In this document: positions 53,933 to 62,443 of the stretch, piece by piece | Numbering within the stretch: position 1 is the stretch's first letter | How the letters are laid out: each line of letters opens with the position of its first letter | From: Thermomonas sp. | GTDB lineage: Bacteria > Pseudomonadota > Gammaproteobacteria > Xanthomonadales > Xanthomonadaceae | Assembly (NCBI GenBank): GCA_020692565.1 | Contig: JAIMKJ010000008.1 | Span: forward strand, 1 to 64,000 | Length of the DNA: 64,000 nucleotides | Direction of reading: 5' to 3' | Position numbers and translations under genes: made by a program | Notes under the pieces: model-generated | What the model was told of the DNA's origin: nothing | The model's input: the letters and a program-made list of their open reading frames with translations, nothing else | Databases searched by the model: none

Positions 53933-56440
53933 TCAGCCCAGCAGGAAACGGATCAGCAGCCCCGCCGGAATGCCGAGGAAGTAGATCGCGCGGCCCAGCC
54001 ATTCCAGCATCTTCCGCAGGCCGATGGCGCTGTCGGGGCGCAGCACGACCGACAGCCACGTCCCCGCTTCGATCACCACGCGCAGCGCAGCGGCGAACAT
54101 GGTCAGGTTGATCGCCCAGGTGGCCCACCAGATGAACAGCGCGATGAGGTAGGCCTGCAGACCGAAGGTGTGGTACTCGCCGAAGGTGCCGCCGAACGCG
54201 ATGTGCTGGTGCAGACGGAAGGCCGGTAGCGCGGGGATCAGCGGGAACAGCACGAACTTCACTGCGGGGCGATCGAGGATGCGTTTCGTCGCGGCCAGGC
54301 GCGCGCGCGCGTACGTCGCCGCGCGGCCGGCGAGGGTCTCGGTCAATGCGGGTCGCGCACCGGCGCGAACCAGCGCATCGACGAGCGTCTGCAGATCGGC
54401 CAATGCGATGCCCTGCGACCAGCGTCGCCCCGAGTCGAGCGTCAACCACGCGCCGGTTGCGGGAATCGGCAGCGTCCACGGCGTCACGGCGGCGATGCGC
54501 TCGACCGGAATCTCGGTGCGTCGCTCGCGCTGCTCCAGCACCAGCGTGCCGCCCTCGATGCGCAGCGTCGCGGCGAAGGCGCGCTTGATGCACCACGCGG
54601 CGGCTTCCGGCGCCAGCACCAGCGCGGCGAACATCCACATCTGCGCTAGTCGATTGGTTTCCGGGTTCTCCTGGAACAGCAGCGCCGCGCCCATCCACAG
54701 CAGGCTGCCGCGGGCGAAGGCCTGCAGCAGACCGGTTGCGATGCGCCAGGCGGGTGAAAGCACGATGGCTTCGGCGCGGACGTCTTCAGGCAAGGCCGCT
54801 GCCGATGCGGGAACCATCGTCCTGCTGGCCGCGCGCGTCCTCAGCGCCGGGCCGATCGCGGACAGCGCCAACAGCAGAAGCAGCGCGAAGCCCGCGCGGC
54901 CCACCCAATCCCCCCAGGCCACCATCAGCGTCGCGGGCGGTTCGCCGGGCTGCACTTCGCCGATCAGGAGGGTCTGTTCGTCCATCGCGGTGCCTGCGAC
55001 CACCGAACCGGTCGCGTCGATCACCGCGCTGACACCGTTGTTGGTCACGCGCAGCTGCGGCAGCCGGGTTTCGATGCTGCGGAACGCCGCCACCGCCAGA
55101 TGCAGGTTCGCGCCGGCCGGATGACCCGTGAACCAGGAGTCGTTGGACATGCCCAGGATCACCTGCGCGCCCAACCGTCGACCGTCGATCGCCAGATCGC
55201 TGTTCACGTCGTCGAGGCAGATCAACGGCGTCACCGGAATCTCGCGCCCGTCCGCCAGTTGCAGCGGGAACACCCGTGCGCCGTCGCCGCGTTTCCAGCG
55301 GCCGGCCCACGGCAGCCAGCGTCGGAACGTCGGCCCCTCCAGCCACGCCGGCACGTATTCGGTGAACAGGAACAGATCGGTCTTGCGATAGAACCCCAGC
55401 GGCGCCGCCCGCGGTCGCAGGAAGGCGGCCGCGTTGTACTCGCCGCTCGCATCGAGGTCGTAGGTGCCGAACACCAGGGGCACACCGGTCGACGAAACGA
55501 AATCCTGGATCTCGCGGTCGAGTTCCGCGCCGCCTTCGCTTTTCGGATGTCCGAACGTGGTCGGGTAGACGGTCTCCGACCACAGCAGCGCATCCACGCG
55601 ATGCTTGTCGACGGCTTCGCGCGACATCGCGTAATGCGTGTCCAGCACGTGGCGGACCACCTCGTAGACGCCCATCTCGCGGCGCAGGCGCTCGTAGTCG
55701 ACGATATTCGACTGCACCATGCCCACGCGCAGCGGCGCGTCGGTGCTTGCGGGCGCCGCCGACAGCAGCGACAGGCGCACGCCGCCGTAGCCGGCCATCA
55801 GGATCAGCACGCTCGCGGCCATCGCCAGCGGCTTCGCCAGCGCACGCAGGCCGTCGCGGCGACGCACGATGGCGGCGGCCACGGCTTCGTTCGCGAGGAT
55901 CAACAGAAAGGTGATGCCGGCCGCGCCGCCGACATCGGCGATCTGGCGCAGCCACGGCGAGGGATACAGGCCGTGGCCGAGCGTATCGCCCAGCAATTTC
56001 GGGAACAGCCATTCGGCCGCCACCCACGCCGACGCGCCTGCCAGTGCGCGCACGACCGCGCCGTGCCGGCGCCCCACGAGGTGACGCACCAGCGCGAAGG
56101 CGAGGAACTGCGGCTGCAGCAGCGGCGAGGCGACCAGTACGATCAGCAGCCCGGCCGCCGACGCCGCGCCGGCATAGTGGGCGATGGCGAAGCCGAACCA
56201 CGCCAGCACCGCGACGACGAACGCCAGGCACATCGCCAGGCCGCTGCACGCGGCGCCACCGACGGTACGGGTGCTGTCCAGCGCGAGCAGCCACGGCACC
56301 AGCGCAACGAAGCCGAGCAGATAAGTCGATGGAATGCCGGCGAACGAAATGCCGGAGGCGTACAGGCCCAGCAGGGCCGCACTGGCAGCGACCGCCGCGA
56401 GTCCGCGCCAGGTGGGGTGAGAGCGCAGGATCGCGTTCAG
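53933..56440 (-). CDS. Apolipoprotein N-acyltransferase-like protein with large C-terminal extension
   Basis: About 835 residues if read from 56440. The N-terminal membrane part and nitrilase domain follow Lnt: Glu in 'ALLWSETVYP', Lys in 'GFYRKTDLFLFTEYVP', Cys in 'PLICLDDVNSD' and 'GMSNDSWFTG'. Lnt is normally about 510 residues; the extra ~300 contain further helices, a PH-like strand region ('LRIEGGTLVLEQRERRTEIPVERIAAVTPW') and a C-terminal membrane block. The first usable GTG (56299) would remove a helix that looks genuine ('GLYASGISFAGIPSTYLLGFVALVPWLLALD'). The frame is open to a CTG that overlaps the upstream stop (CTGA), so a non-standard start is likely. Confidence 0.8.
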   Translation of the reverse strand: MNAILRSHPTWRGLAAVAASAALLGLYASGISFAGIPSTYLLGFVALVPWLLALDSTRTVGGAACSGLAMCLAFVVAVLAWFGFAIAHYAGAASAAGLLIVLVASPLLQPQFLAFALVRHLVGRRHGAVVRALAGASAWVAAEWLFPKLLGDTLGHGLYPSPWLRQIADVGGAAGITFLLILANEAVAAAIVRRRDGLRALAKPLAMAASVLILMAGYGGVRLSLLSAAPASTDAPLRVGMVQSNIVDYERLRREMGVYEVVRHVLDTHYAMSREAVDKHRVDALLWSETVYPTTFGHPKSEGGAELDREIQDFVSSTGVPLVFGTYDLDASGEYNAAAFLRPRAAPLGFYRKTDLFLFTEYVPAWLEGPTFRRWLPWAGRWKRGDGARVFPLQLADGREIPVTPLICLDDVNSDLAIDGRRLGAQVILGMSNDSWFTGHPAGANLHLAVAAFRSIETRLPQLRVTNNGVSAVIDATGSVVAGTAMDEQTLLIGEVQPGEPPATLMVAWGDWVGRAGFALLLLLALSAIGPALRTRAASRTMVPASAAALPEDVRAEAIVLSPAWRIATGLLQAFARGSLLWMGAALLFQENPETNRLAQMWMFAALVLAPEAAAWCIKRAFAATLRIEGGTLVLEQRERRTEIPVERIAAVTPWTLPIPATGAWLTLDSGRRWSQGIALADLQTLVDALVRAGARPALTETLAGRAATYARARLAATKRILDRPAVKFVLFPLIPALPAFRLHQHIAFGGTFGEYHTFGLQAYLIALFIWWATWAINLTMFAAALRVVIEAGTWLSVVLRPDSAIGLRKMLEWLGRAIYFLGIPAGLLIRFLLG

Positions 56441-57156
56441 ACGGAAGGTTTCCCCGGTTGCAGCGGCGGCGGGATCGCGATCGGACGCACCGGCAACCCC
56501 GGCGGCGCCATGCCCGGCGGAACCACGCGGTTCTCCGGGATCTTGATCGGTTTGCCGGACGCGTCGAAGAATTGGTAGTCGGGCGAGAACATCAGGATCG
56601 GTTCGATCCGCTGGCCGTCGTCGGTCGCCTGGAAGTGGCGCACATAGCCTTCCGGCAGCGCGTAATCGTCGGGAACCGCCAGTCCTGCCATCGGCGGGCT
56701 GGTGCCGGGCGGCGTGAATGCGCCGATGCCGGTGTGGATGCCGGCCTTGTTCAACTCGGCAATGACCTCGGCGGCCGACGGCTCTTCGCCGGGACGCACG
56801 AGGCCCGACAGCGCATCGGCCAGATCCGGCGTCGGGTCGCCGGCCGATCCCGTGGGTTGCGCGGTCATCCGACGACGCGCCACGGCTGCGGCGTCGGACG
56901 ACGCGGCGCCCGCAGCGCCGGTCGCATGCGCATCGGCGATGCGCGTGTCGGTAGCGGTCTGTGCAGCATCGGCATGCCCGGCATCCGAGGCCCCGTGGCG
57001 GGTGAAGAGATAAGCCGCGCCGCCGCCGATCAGGACCAGCGCCAACGCCTTGTAGAACAGCGCCGGGCGCCTTCCGGCACCCGTGCGCTCGACCACGCGC
57101 ACCCCGTCGTCGTCCCTGGCGGACGACGCGGGGCGCGCTTTGTCGCGATCATCCAT
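56437..57156 (-). CDS. Membrane-anchored hypothetical protein
   Basis: 239 residues. A charged N-terminus (1-30) and one membrane helix ('ALFYKALALVLIGGGAAYLF', about 32-52) are followed by an Ala/Asp-rich linker and a folded region of about 110 residues ('SAAEVIAELNKAGIHTGIGAFTPPGTSPP...YVRHFQATDDGQRIEPILMFSPDYQFFDASGKPI') with a Pro-rich tail. No family recognised. Its stop overlaps the probable start of the Lnt-like gene, and the SGNH hydrolase gene lies 17 bases upstream. Confidence 0.7.
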   Translation of the reverse strand: MDDRDKARPASSARDDDGVRVVERTGAGRRPALFYKALALVLIGGGAAYLFTRHGASDAGHADAAQTATDTRIADAHATGAAGAASSDAAAVARRRMTAQPTGSAGDPTPDLADALSGLVRPGEEPSAAEVIAELNKAGIHTGIGAFTPPGTSPPMAGLAVPDDYALPEGYVRHFQATDDGQRIEPILMFSPDYQFFDASGKPIKIPENRVVPPGMAPPGLPVRPIAIPPPLQPGKPSV

Positions 57157-57173
57157 CGACGCACTCGCGTGCG

Positions 57174-58262
57174 TTACGGAGCGGCCGGGCTGAAGGTCGA
57201 CAACGACCAGCCCATGCGCTCATGACCGTACCGGTTCCAGATCGGGCTCTTGCCGCCCGCGAAGGAGGTGTAGCGCGCGGCGCCGGTGCCGGTGGTGCCG
57301 CCCCAGAGGCCCGCTGACACCGTGCCGCCGGTGTAGGTCGGGTGGACGTCGTCCGACTGGATGTAGTCGTAGCTGCTCGACGAAGACACGAAGTGCGTAT
57401 TGGCATCGCGCAGCGTCGGACGCAGCGCGCCGGTGATGCGGTTCACGTAGCTCGCTTCGCTTTCGCCGGCCACGTACTTCAGCGCCTGCGAGTCGATCTG
57501 GCCGTCGCCGTTGGTGTCGTAGTCCGCGCCCATGTACTCGGCGAAGTTGTCCACGCACTTGAAGCCCTTCTGGCGCGCGTATTCGCAGGTCCAGTAGTTC
57601 ATCTGCGCGATCGCCGGCAGGAACTTGTCGCGCAGATTGACCTTGGCGCCGGTGGTCGGATCGTTGCACGAGCTCTGCACGTTGTCGGCGTTGTAGCCGG
57701 GGTAGTACAGATTGGCGACCACTTTCAGCTTCACGCCGGAATAGGCGTTGGCATTGATGTAGTCCATGCCCGCCGCGAGATACGTCTTGCAGTTGTTCAC
57801 CGCCGTGGTCAGCACGTTGTAATTGCAGGTGCCGGTCTGGCCCTTGAAGCTGGTGCGCGCCTGCAGACCATCGTTGCCGCACATCTCGAAGGTCACCACG
57901 CGGGTCGAAGCGGCCTGCATGTACGAACGTTCGGCGACGATCTTGTTGTTGTAGACGTCCGACGCCACCGCGCCCGACTTGGCGCGACGGATGCTTTCGA
58001 TATCCGCGCCCCACAGCGCCGACAGATATTCGGCATCGACCGTGGGCGCCGAATACTTGGCGGCGTTGGAGATGGAGCCGTTGTAACCCGCATAGATCGA
58101 ATCGCCGTAAGCGACGACGCGATACTTCGCGGTGGTGCCCGCGCGGTCGATGGTCCACGACACGTTCTGGTTCAGCGTGCTGGCCATCGACGGCCCCGCG
58201 ACGGCCGCCAGAATCAGGGTCGAGAGCAACGCACGCGCATTCTTGCCGAATCGGTTGATCAT
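57174..58262 (-). CDS. Secreted SGNH/GDSL hydrolase
   Basis: 362 residues from ATG 58262 (AAGGA eight bases upstream). Signal peptide about 1-27 ('LLSTLILAAVAGPSMA'). SGNH blocks: Ser in 'VVAYGDSIYAGY' (I), 'GAVASDVYNN' (II), 'EMCGNDG' (III) and the Asp/His pair 'SDDVHPTYTGG' (V). Several Cys pairs suggest disulfides. An EF-hand-like calcium loop 'DTNGDGQIDSQ' lies at about 240. Likely an extracellular esterase or lipase. Confidence 0.88.
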   Translation of the reverse strand: MINRFGKNARALLSTLILAAVAGPSMASTLNQNVSWTIDRAGTTAKYRVVAYGDSIYAGYNGSISNAAKYSAPTVDAEYLSALWGADIESIRRAKSGAVASDVYNNKIVAERSYMQAASTRVVTFEMCGNDGLQARTSFKGQTGTCNYNVLTTAVNNCKTYLAAGMDYINANAYSGVKLKVVANLYYPGYNADNVQSSCNDPTTGAKVNLRDKFLPAIAQMNYWTCEYARQKGFKCVDNFAEYMGADYDTNGDGQIDSQALKYVAGESEASYVNRITGALRPTLRDANTHFVSSSSSYDYIQSDDVHPTYTGGTVSAGLWGGTTGTGAARYTSFAGGKSPIWNRYGHERMGWSLSTFSPAAP

Positions 58263-58430
58263 GATCTGCATCCTTGTGAAGAGGTTTCTTGCGAGAAGCC
58301 GAGGGACTTCTGATCGTCCTTGCCCCGTTTGACCGCCATCCGAACCCGTACGGTCCGCCCCAGGCGGGGCTAACCCTAACGTGTCCCACATGCCAGGGTC
58401 AACACGGCGATTTTTGTCGCGGTGCAGCAT

Positions 58431-59011
58431 TTTTTATGGGTGTTTCAGGCGTGTGACAGCGGTTGGATGCGTTGGCGGTTGAACGTGCTGCGGCGTGTCT
58501 GCGCAACGCCGATCAGTGCGTCGCGGGGATGCGAAACGACGAGACATCGCTGCGATGTCCGCAACGAGGATCGGCGTTATCGATGCCCGCGTCCGGCATC
58601 AGCCCACATCGGTTTTCGTAGCCCGGGTCTCGCCAACGGCGAGACTTGGGGAAACCGTCGCTGCAAGGCCGGGCGCTCCGCTATCCGTCGTGCACGGAGA
58701 TCGCGACCGGTCGGTCCGATGCCGTGCCGACGCAATCCTCCGTTCGAAAGTCATTCTTTCCAACGCCGGCGTTGGCGAATCGTTTCCACGAATCCGGCGA
58801 TGCGCATCGAGTGCTTGCGTGGACCGTGTTGTGCCGGATCGGAATGTACGTTCGCAATCGATGACCATGCTTGGCTGGCCGATCCCGGGTCTCGCCGTTG
58901 GCGAGACCCGGGCGATGGTCCTGCGATGCGCATCGAAGCCTTGCGGTGGCCGTCGCCGGGTTGCGCACCGCCCCTCCGGCGCGACAGGTCGTCGCGGCCG
59001 GCGGGTGCGGG
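58431..59011. other. Gene-free repeat field
   Basis: No gene with support. It contains two related palindromes, CCCGGGTCTCGCCAACGGCGAGA... (about 58622-58650) and CCCGGGTCTCGCCGTTGGCGAGACCCGGG (about 58887-58915). A degenerate direct repeat around CGATGCGCATCGA occurs near 58798 and 58923. These look like accumulated REP-type sequences between the hydrolase and the zeta toxin genes. Confidence 0.55.
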
Positions 59012-60031
59012 TTACATCTTGATGCCGCCGCCACCACCCTTGCTGGGGCTGTCGTCCACCTGCGGCGAGACGGTGATTCCCTGCTGCTCGCTGGGGGCCT
59101 TCGCTTGCGGCTCCTGCGGCTGGATCTGCTGTAGATAGTCCTTCGACGCGCTGGCCATCCGTTCGACCATCGGCACAACGCCGTTCTGGTCGCGCTCGCG
59201 CAACAAATTGGCCGCAGTCTGTTCGTCGATCTTCGGATTCAGCGCCAGCGTTTCGGGCAGGGTCTTATGCAGCGCGTGCTGCGTTTCCCAGCCCTTCGCG
59301 ACGCCCTGCAGGATTTCCGGGCTTCTGAAGCGATCGGCCCACGCCTCCTGCAACGCCTGCCCGGGCGTACGGGAAGCATCCTGGGTGGAGTCGTACAACT
59401 TCTCGCCTTCGCGGTTGTGGATGGAGACGGGTACGCCGGTCTTCTCCGCCACATGGTCGAGATTGTTGGGCAGGTTGCTGATGATATCGCTGCGCACCGT
59501 CTCGGGAACGAAGCGGCCAAAGCCGTTACGCTCCAGCGAGCCGGTGAAACGCTGGTCCACGCCCAGTTCGCTTTCCAGCTTCGTGGTCGCGATCGCCCGC
59601 ACCTCGACCTCATAGCCGCTTTTTTTCAGGTCGTTGATCAGTCTCTCCGCGCCGGGGCCGTCGCCGAGTGTGGTGTCGATGATGATGTTCTTGCTTTCGA
59701 TGATCGCTTTGGCGCGCAGTTCCTTCGCCCATCCGCTCGCGTCGGGGTGGGTGTCGTCGCCCCAGTTGTAGGGATGGTCCTTGCGAAACTCCTCCACCTT
59801 CGGATGCGCATCGCGATAGGCATCGGTATCGATGATGACCGCTTTCCCGCCCAGGTCATCCAACGCGCCTGCGGCGATCTTGCTCTTGCCGGCGCCGGGT
59901 TGGCCCGCGAGGATGATTGCGCGCGGGCGCTCCTGGGATTCCAGCTCGTTGATCCCGCTCTCGGGAACGACTCTCTCGTTGAAAACGCGGAGATGCTCTT
60001 CGGCGGTCAGCTTGGTAGGGGACATGCTCAT
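59012..60031 (-). CDS. Zeta toxin family kinase
   Basis: 339 residues. The zeta core has Walker A 'AIILAGQPGAGKSKIAAGAL' (about 37-56), the catalytic-Asp region 'AVIIDTDAYRDAHP', and 'NIIIDTTLGDGPGAERLINDLKKSGYEVEV'. Zeta toxins phosphorylate UDP-GlcNAc-type sugars and block cell-wall synthesis. The C-terminal ~40 residues are a low-complexity Gln/Pro/Gly tail. Translation starts in an ATGA overlap with the upstream 116-residue gene, consistent with a toxin-antitoxin pair. Confidence 0.85.
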   Translation of the reverse strand: MSMSPTKLTAEEHLRVFNERVVPESGINELESQERPRAIILAGQPGAGKSKIAAGALDDLGGKAVIIDTDAYRDAHPKVEEFRKDHPYNWGDDTHPDASGWAKELRAKAIIESKNIIIDTTLGDGPGAERLINDLKKSGYEVEVRAIATTKLESELGVDQRFTGSLERNGFGRFVPETVRSDIISNLPNNLDHVAEKTGVPVSIHNREGEKLYDSTQDASRTPGQALQEAWADRFRSPEILQGVAKGWETQHALHKTLPETLALNPKIDEQTAANLLRERDQNGVVPMVERMASASKDYLQQIQPQEPQAKAPSEQQGITVSPQVDDSPSKGGGGGIKM

Positions 60032-60378
60032 GCGCGGCCACCTTGCGTCTTCGCGTAGCTTTCGAACTCGCCGAGATCCACCAGCCACACCTGCTTGGGC
60101 TTGGCCTGGGTCACCACGCTCTGTTTGGATTTTGCGGCTTCGATGGCGGCGGCGTCGCCGGATTGTTCCGCACTGGCGAGATCGTCCCGAGCTCGCTGCG
60201 CGAGCGCGCTCAGTGTGTCTTCCACCACCCAGACCGCCTGTTCGAAGATCGGGGTGCCCGGGCTGGGCTTGGCAGCCAACTGGTCCAGTCCGTTCTGAAC
60301 TTCCTGAAGCAGTTCCGGATGGCTCTGGAAGATTTCACGCAGCTTCCGCGGCACGGGTGAAGGCAACATGTCTGACAT
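60028..60378 (-). CDS. Partner of the zeta toxin, putative antitoxin
   Basis: 116 residues from ATG 60378 with AAGGAG upstream. Helical throughout: 'LREIFQSHPELLQEVQNGLDQLAAK' and 'AVWVVEDTLSALAQRARDDLASAEQSGDAAAIEAAKSKQSV', ending 'KQVWLVDLGEFESYAKTQGGRA'. It is not recognisable as the classical epsilon antitoxin, but position and coupling suggest the same job. Confidence 0.65.
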   Translation of the reverse strand: MSDMLPSPVPRKLREIFQSHPELLQEVQNGLDQLAAKPSPGTPIFEQAVWVVEDTLSALAQRARDDLASAEQSGDAAAIEAAKSKQSVVTQAKPKQVWLVDLGEFESYAKTQGGRA

Positions 60379-60643
60379 AAAGACTCCTTGTGGATGACGG
60401 AACACCGTCCGTCGTTGCAAACGGGCGGCTGAATGTAGCATGCGCCGTCGGCGTGTCCAGAGACGCGCAGGCGCCCGGCGCAACGCGATGCCCGCGCCCA
60501 CGCGCACGGCGATGCATGCCGTAAGCGCATGGGCCCGTATACGCACGCGAAGGTGCGCTGGCGGCGGCGGTCAGGGCTGTCAGCCGCAACGGCAGGGCGC
60601 CACCCGCGCAGCGGATGACACCATCGACGCGATCCAATCGCAC

Positions 60644-60670
60644 GGCGGAATCGCCTTCGGCGGTTCCGCC
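60644..60670. repeat. 27-base palindromic repeat, copy 2
   Basis: Exact reverse complement of 47109-47135, here extended by CAC...GTG outside the core, giving a long hairpin about 50 bases before the reductase gene. The rest of 60379-60717 shows no gene; it should hold the divergent promoters of the zeta pair and the reductase. Confidence 0.8.
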
Positions 60671-60717
60671 GTGCGGTGTTACCGTCATTTCCTTCATCAC
60701 AACCCTCGGGAACCCCC

Positions 60718-61284
60718 ATGACGCACCTTCTCGGCATCTCCGGCAGTCTCCGCAGCGGTTCCTTCAACACGGCGCTGCTGCGCGCGGCGCAATCGCTCGC
60801 GGGCGACGACGTGCACATCGAAGCCGCCACGCTGCACAGCATCCCGCTTTACGACGGCGATCTCGAAGCGCGCGAAGGCTTGCCCGCTGCGGTCGTGGCG
60901 TTGAAGGAACGCATCGTCGCCAGCGACGGCGTGCTGCTGTGTTCGCCGGAATACAACAACGGCATCCCCGGGGTGTTCAAGAACGCGATCGACTGGTTGT
61001 CGCGTCCGGGCGACGACATCGGTCGGGTGTTCGGCGGGCGGCCGTTCGCGGTGATCGGCGCATCGCCGGGCGGCTTCGGCACGATCCTGGCGCAGAACGC
61101 GTGGCTGCCGGTGCTGCGCACGCTGGGCGCGCAGTGCTGGTCGGGCGGGCGTCTGCAGGTGTCGCGCGTGCACAAGCTGCTGGATGCGGACGGCGAACTG
61201 GCGGATGAAGCCACGCGCAAGCTGCTGGCGGAGTTCGTGAGCGGGTTCGCGGCGTTCGCCGGCAAGGCGGGCGGCAAGATGTAA
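60718..61284 (+). CDS. NADPH-dependent FMN reductase
   Basis: 188 residues from ATG 60718. FMN-binding flavodoxin-like fold: 'LLGISGSLRSGSFNTALLRAA' (phosphate loop) and 'GVLLCSPEYNNGIPGVFKNAIDWLSRP' (isoalloxazine loop), with 'FAVIGASPGGFGTILAQ' later. Relatives (ChrR/ArsH/YieF) reduce FMN, quinones or metal oxyanions in the cytoplasm. No operon partner; ntrB follows after 64 bases but has its own function. Confidence 0.9.
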   Translation: MTHLLGISGSLRSGSFNTALLRAAQSLAGDDVHIEAATLHSIPLYDGDLEAREGLPAAVVALKERIVASDGVLLCSPEYNNGIPGVFKNAIDWLSRPGDDIGRVFGGRPFAVIGASPGGFGTILAQNAWLPVLRTLGAQCWSGGRLQVSRVHKLLDADGELADEATRKLLAEFVSGFAAFAGKAGGKM

Positions 61285-61348
61285 CGCGGACAGGGGAACG
61301 CGCGTCGCTGCGCTCGCGCTCCCGGCCCGCTTGCACTAGATTGGTGCA

Positions 61349-62443
61349 ATGTCCGCCGATCCCAGCTTCGCCGCCACGCTCGACACCCGGTCCTTCGACG
61401 CCCTGACCACGCCCATCGCCTGGTGTGATGCCGAGAGCCGGGTGATGGGCGGCAATCTGGCGTTCGCGCGCTGGCTGGGGGTGAGCCAGCGGCGCTTGGC
61501 CGGGGTGCCGCTGGCGGCGTTCGAGGTGGAAGGGCAGCGCTTGGCGCGGATGCTGGCGGAGCCGCCGGCGGGCGAGCAGATCCGGCTGCGGCGGCTGCAT
61601 TTCGGGTTTCCCGGCAGCGAGAACCGGCCGTATGCCGACGCCCTGCTGTCGCAGCGCGCGGACGGCGGCTGGTGGATCGAAGCGCATCCGGTCGACGAAT
61701 TTCCCGGCGAAGATCCGGCATCGGTGCTGCCATCGGCGCTGTCGGCGGCGCTGAAAGGCCTGGCGCACGAGCTGCGCAATCCATTGGCCGGGCTGAAGGG
61801 CGCGGCGCAGTTGCTGGCCCGCCGCGTCGAGAGCGACGAGTCGCGCGAACTCACCGGATTGATCGAATCCGAAGTCGCGCGGCTGACCGAACTGATCGAC
61901 CGGCTGCTGTCGCCGCAGCCGGCGCGCGCGCACGAGCCGCTGAACATACATGGCGTGCTGGAGCGCGTGCTGCGGCTGGCCGAAAGCGATGCCGGCTGGG
62001 CGGTGAAACTGATTCGCGACTACGACCCGTCGCTGCCGGAGTTGCCCGGCGACGCCGACCGCCTGACGCAGGCGCTGTGGAATCTGGTGCGCAATGCGAT
62101 CGAGGCCGGCGCGGCCAACGTGAGCCTGCGCACACGCGTCGAGCACGGCGTGCGCATCGGCGACGTGGCGCATGCGCGCGCGCTGCGCCTGGAGATCGCC
62201 GACGACGGCCGCGGCGTGCCCGAGGCGCTGGCCGAGCAGGTGTTCCTGCCGCTGGTCAGCGGTCGCGCCGAGGGCACGGGTCTGGGCCTGGCGCTGGCGC
62301 AGCAGGTCGCGCGCGAACATCGCGGCTCGCTGAGTTACCGCTCGCGGCCCGGCCATACCGTGTTCACCGTGGTGCTGCCGTTCGCGCCGCTGCATCCGCA
62401 TGAGGATGCGGAATCCATGAAGGAACATATCGATGACGCATGA
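61349..62443 (+). CDS. glnL: Nitrogen sensor histidine kinase NtrB
   Basis: 364 residues, soluble. An N-terminal PAS-like domain (about 15-120) is followed by the H-box 'GLAHELRNPLAGLKGAAQLL' (phosphorylated His near 141) and the ATPase domain with 'LVRNAIEAGA' (N), 'DDGRGVPE' (G1) and 'GRAEGTGLGLALAQ' (G2). It phosphorylates NtrC when nitrogen is short and is turned into a phosphatase by PII (encoded at 20581). It overlaps ntrC by 11 bases. Confidence 0.95.
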   Translation: MSADPSFAATLDTRSFDALTTPIAWCDAESRVMGGNLAFARWLGVSQRRLAGVPLAAFEVEGQRLARMLAEPPAGEQIRLRRLHFGFPGSENRPYADALLSQRADGGWWIEAHPVDEFPGEDPASVLPSALSAALKGLAHELRNPLAGLKGAAQLLARRVESDESRELTGLIESEVARLTELIDRLLSPQPARAHEPLNIHGVLERVLRLAESDAGWAVKLIRDYDPSLPELPGDADRLTQALWNLVRNAIEAGAANVSLRTRVEHGVRIGDVAHARALRLEIADDGRGVPEALAEQVFLPLVSGRAEGTGLGLALAQQVAREHRGSLSYRSRPGHTVFTVVLPFAPLHPHEDAESMKEHIDDA

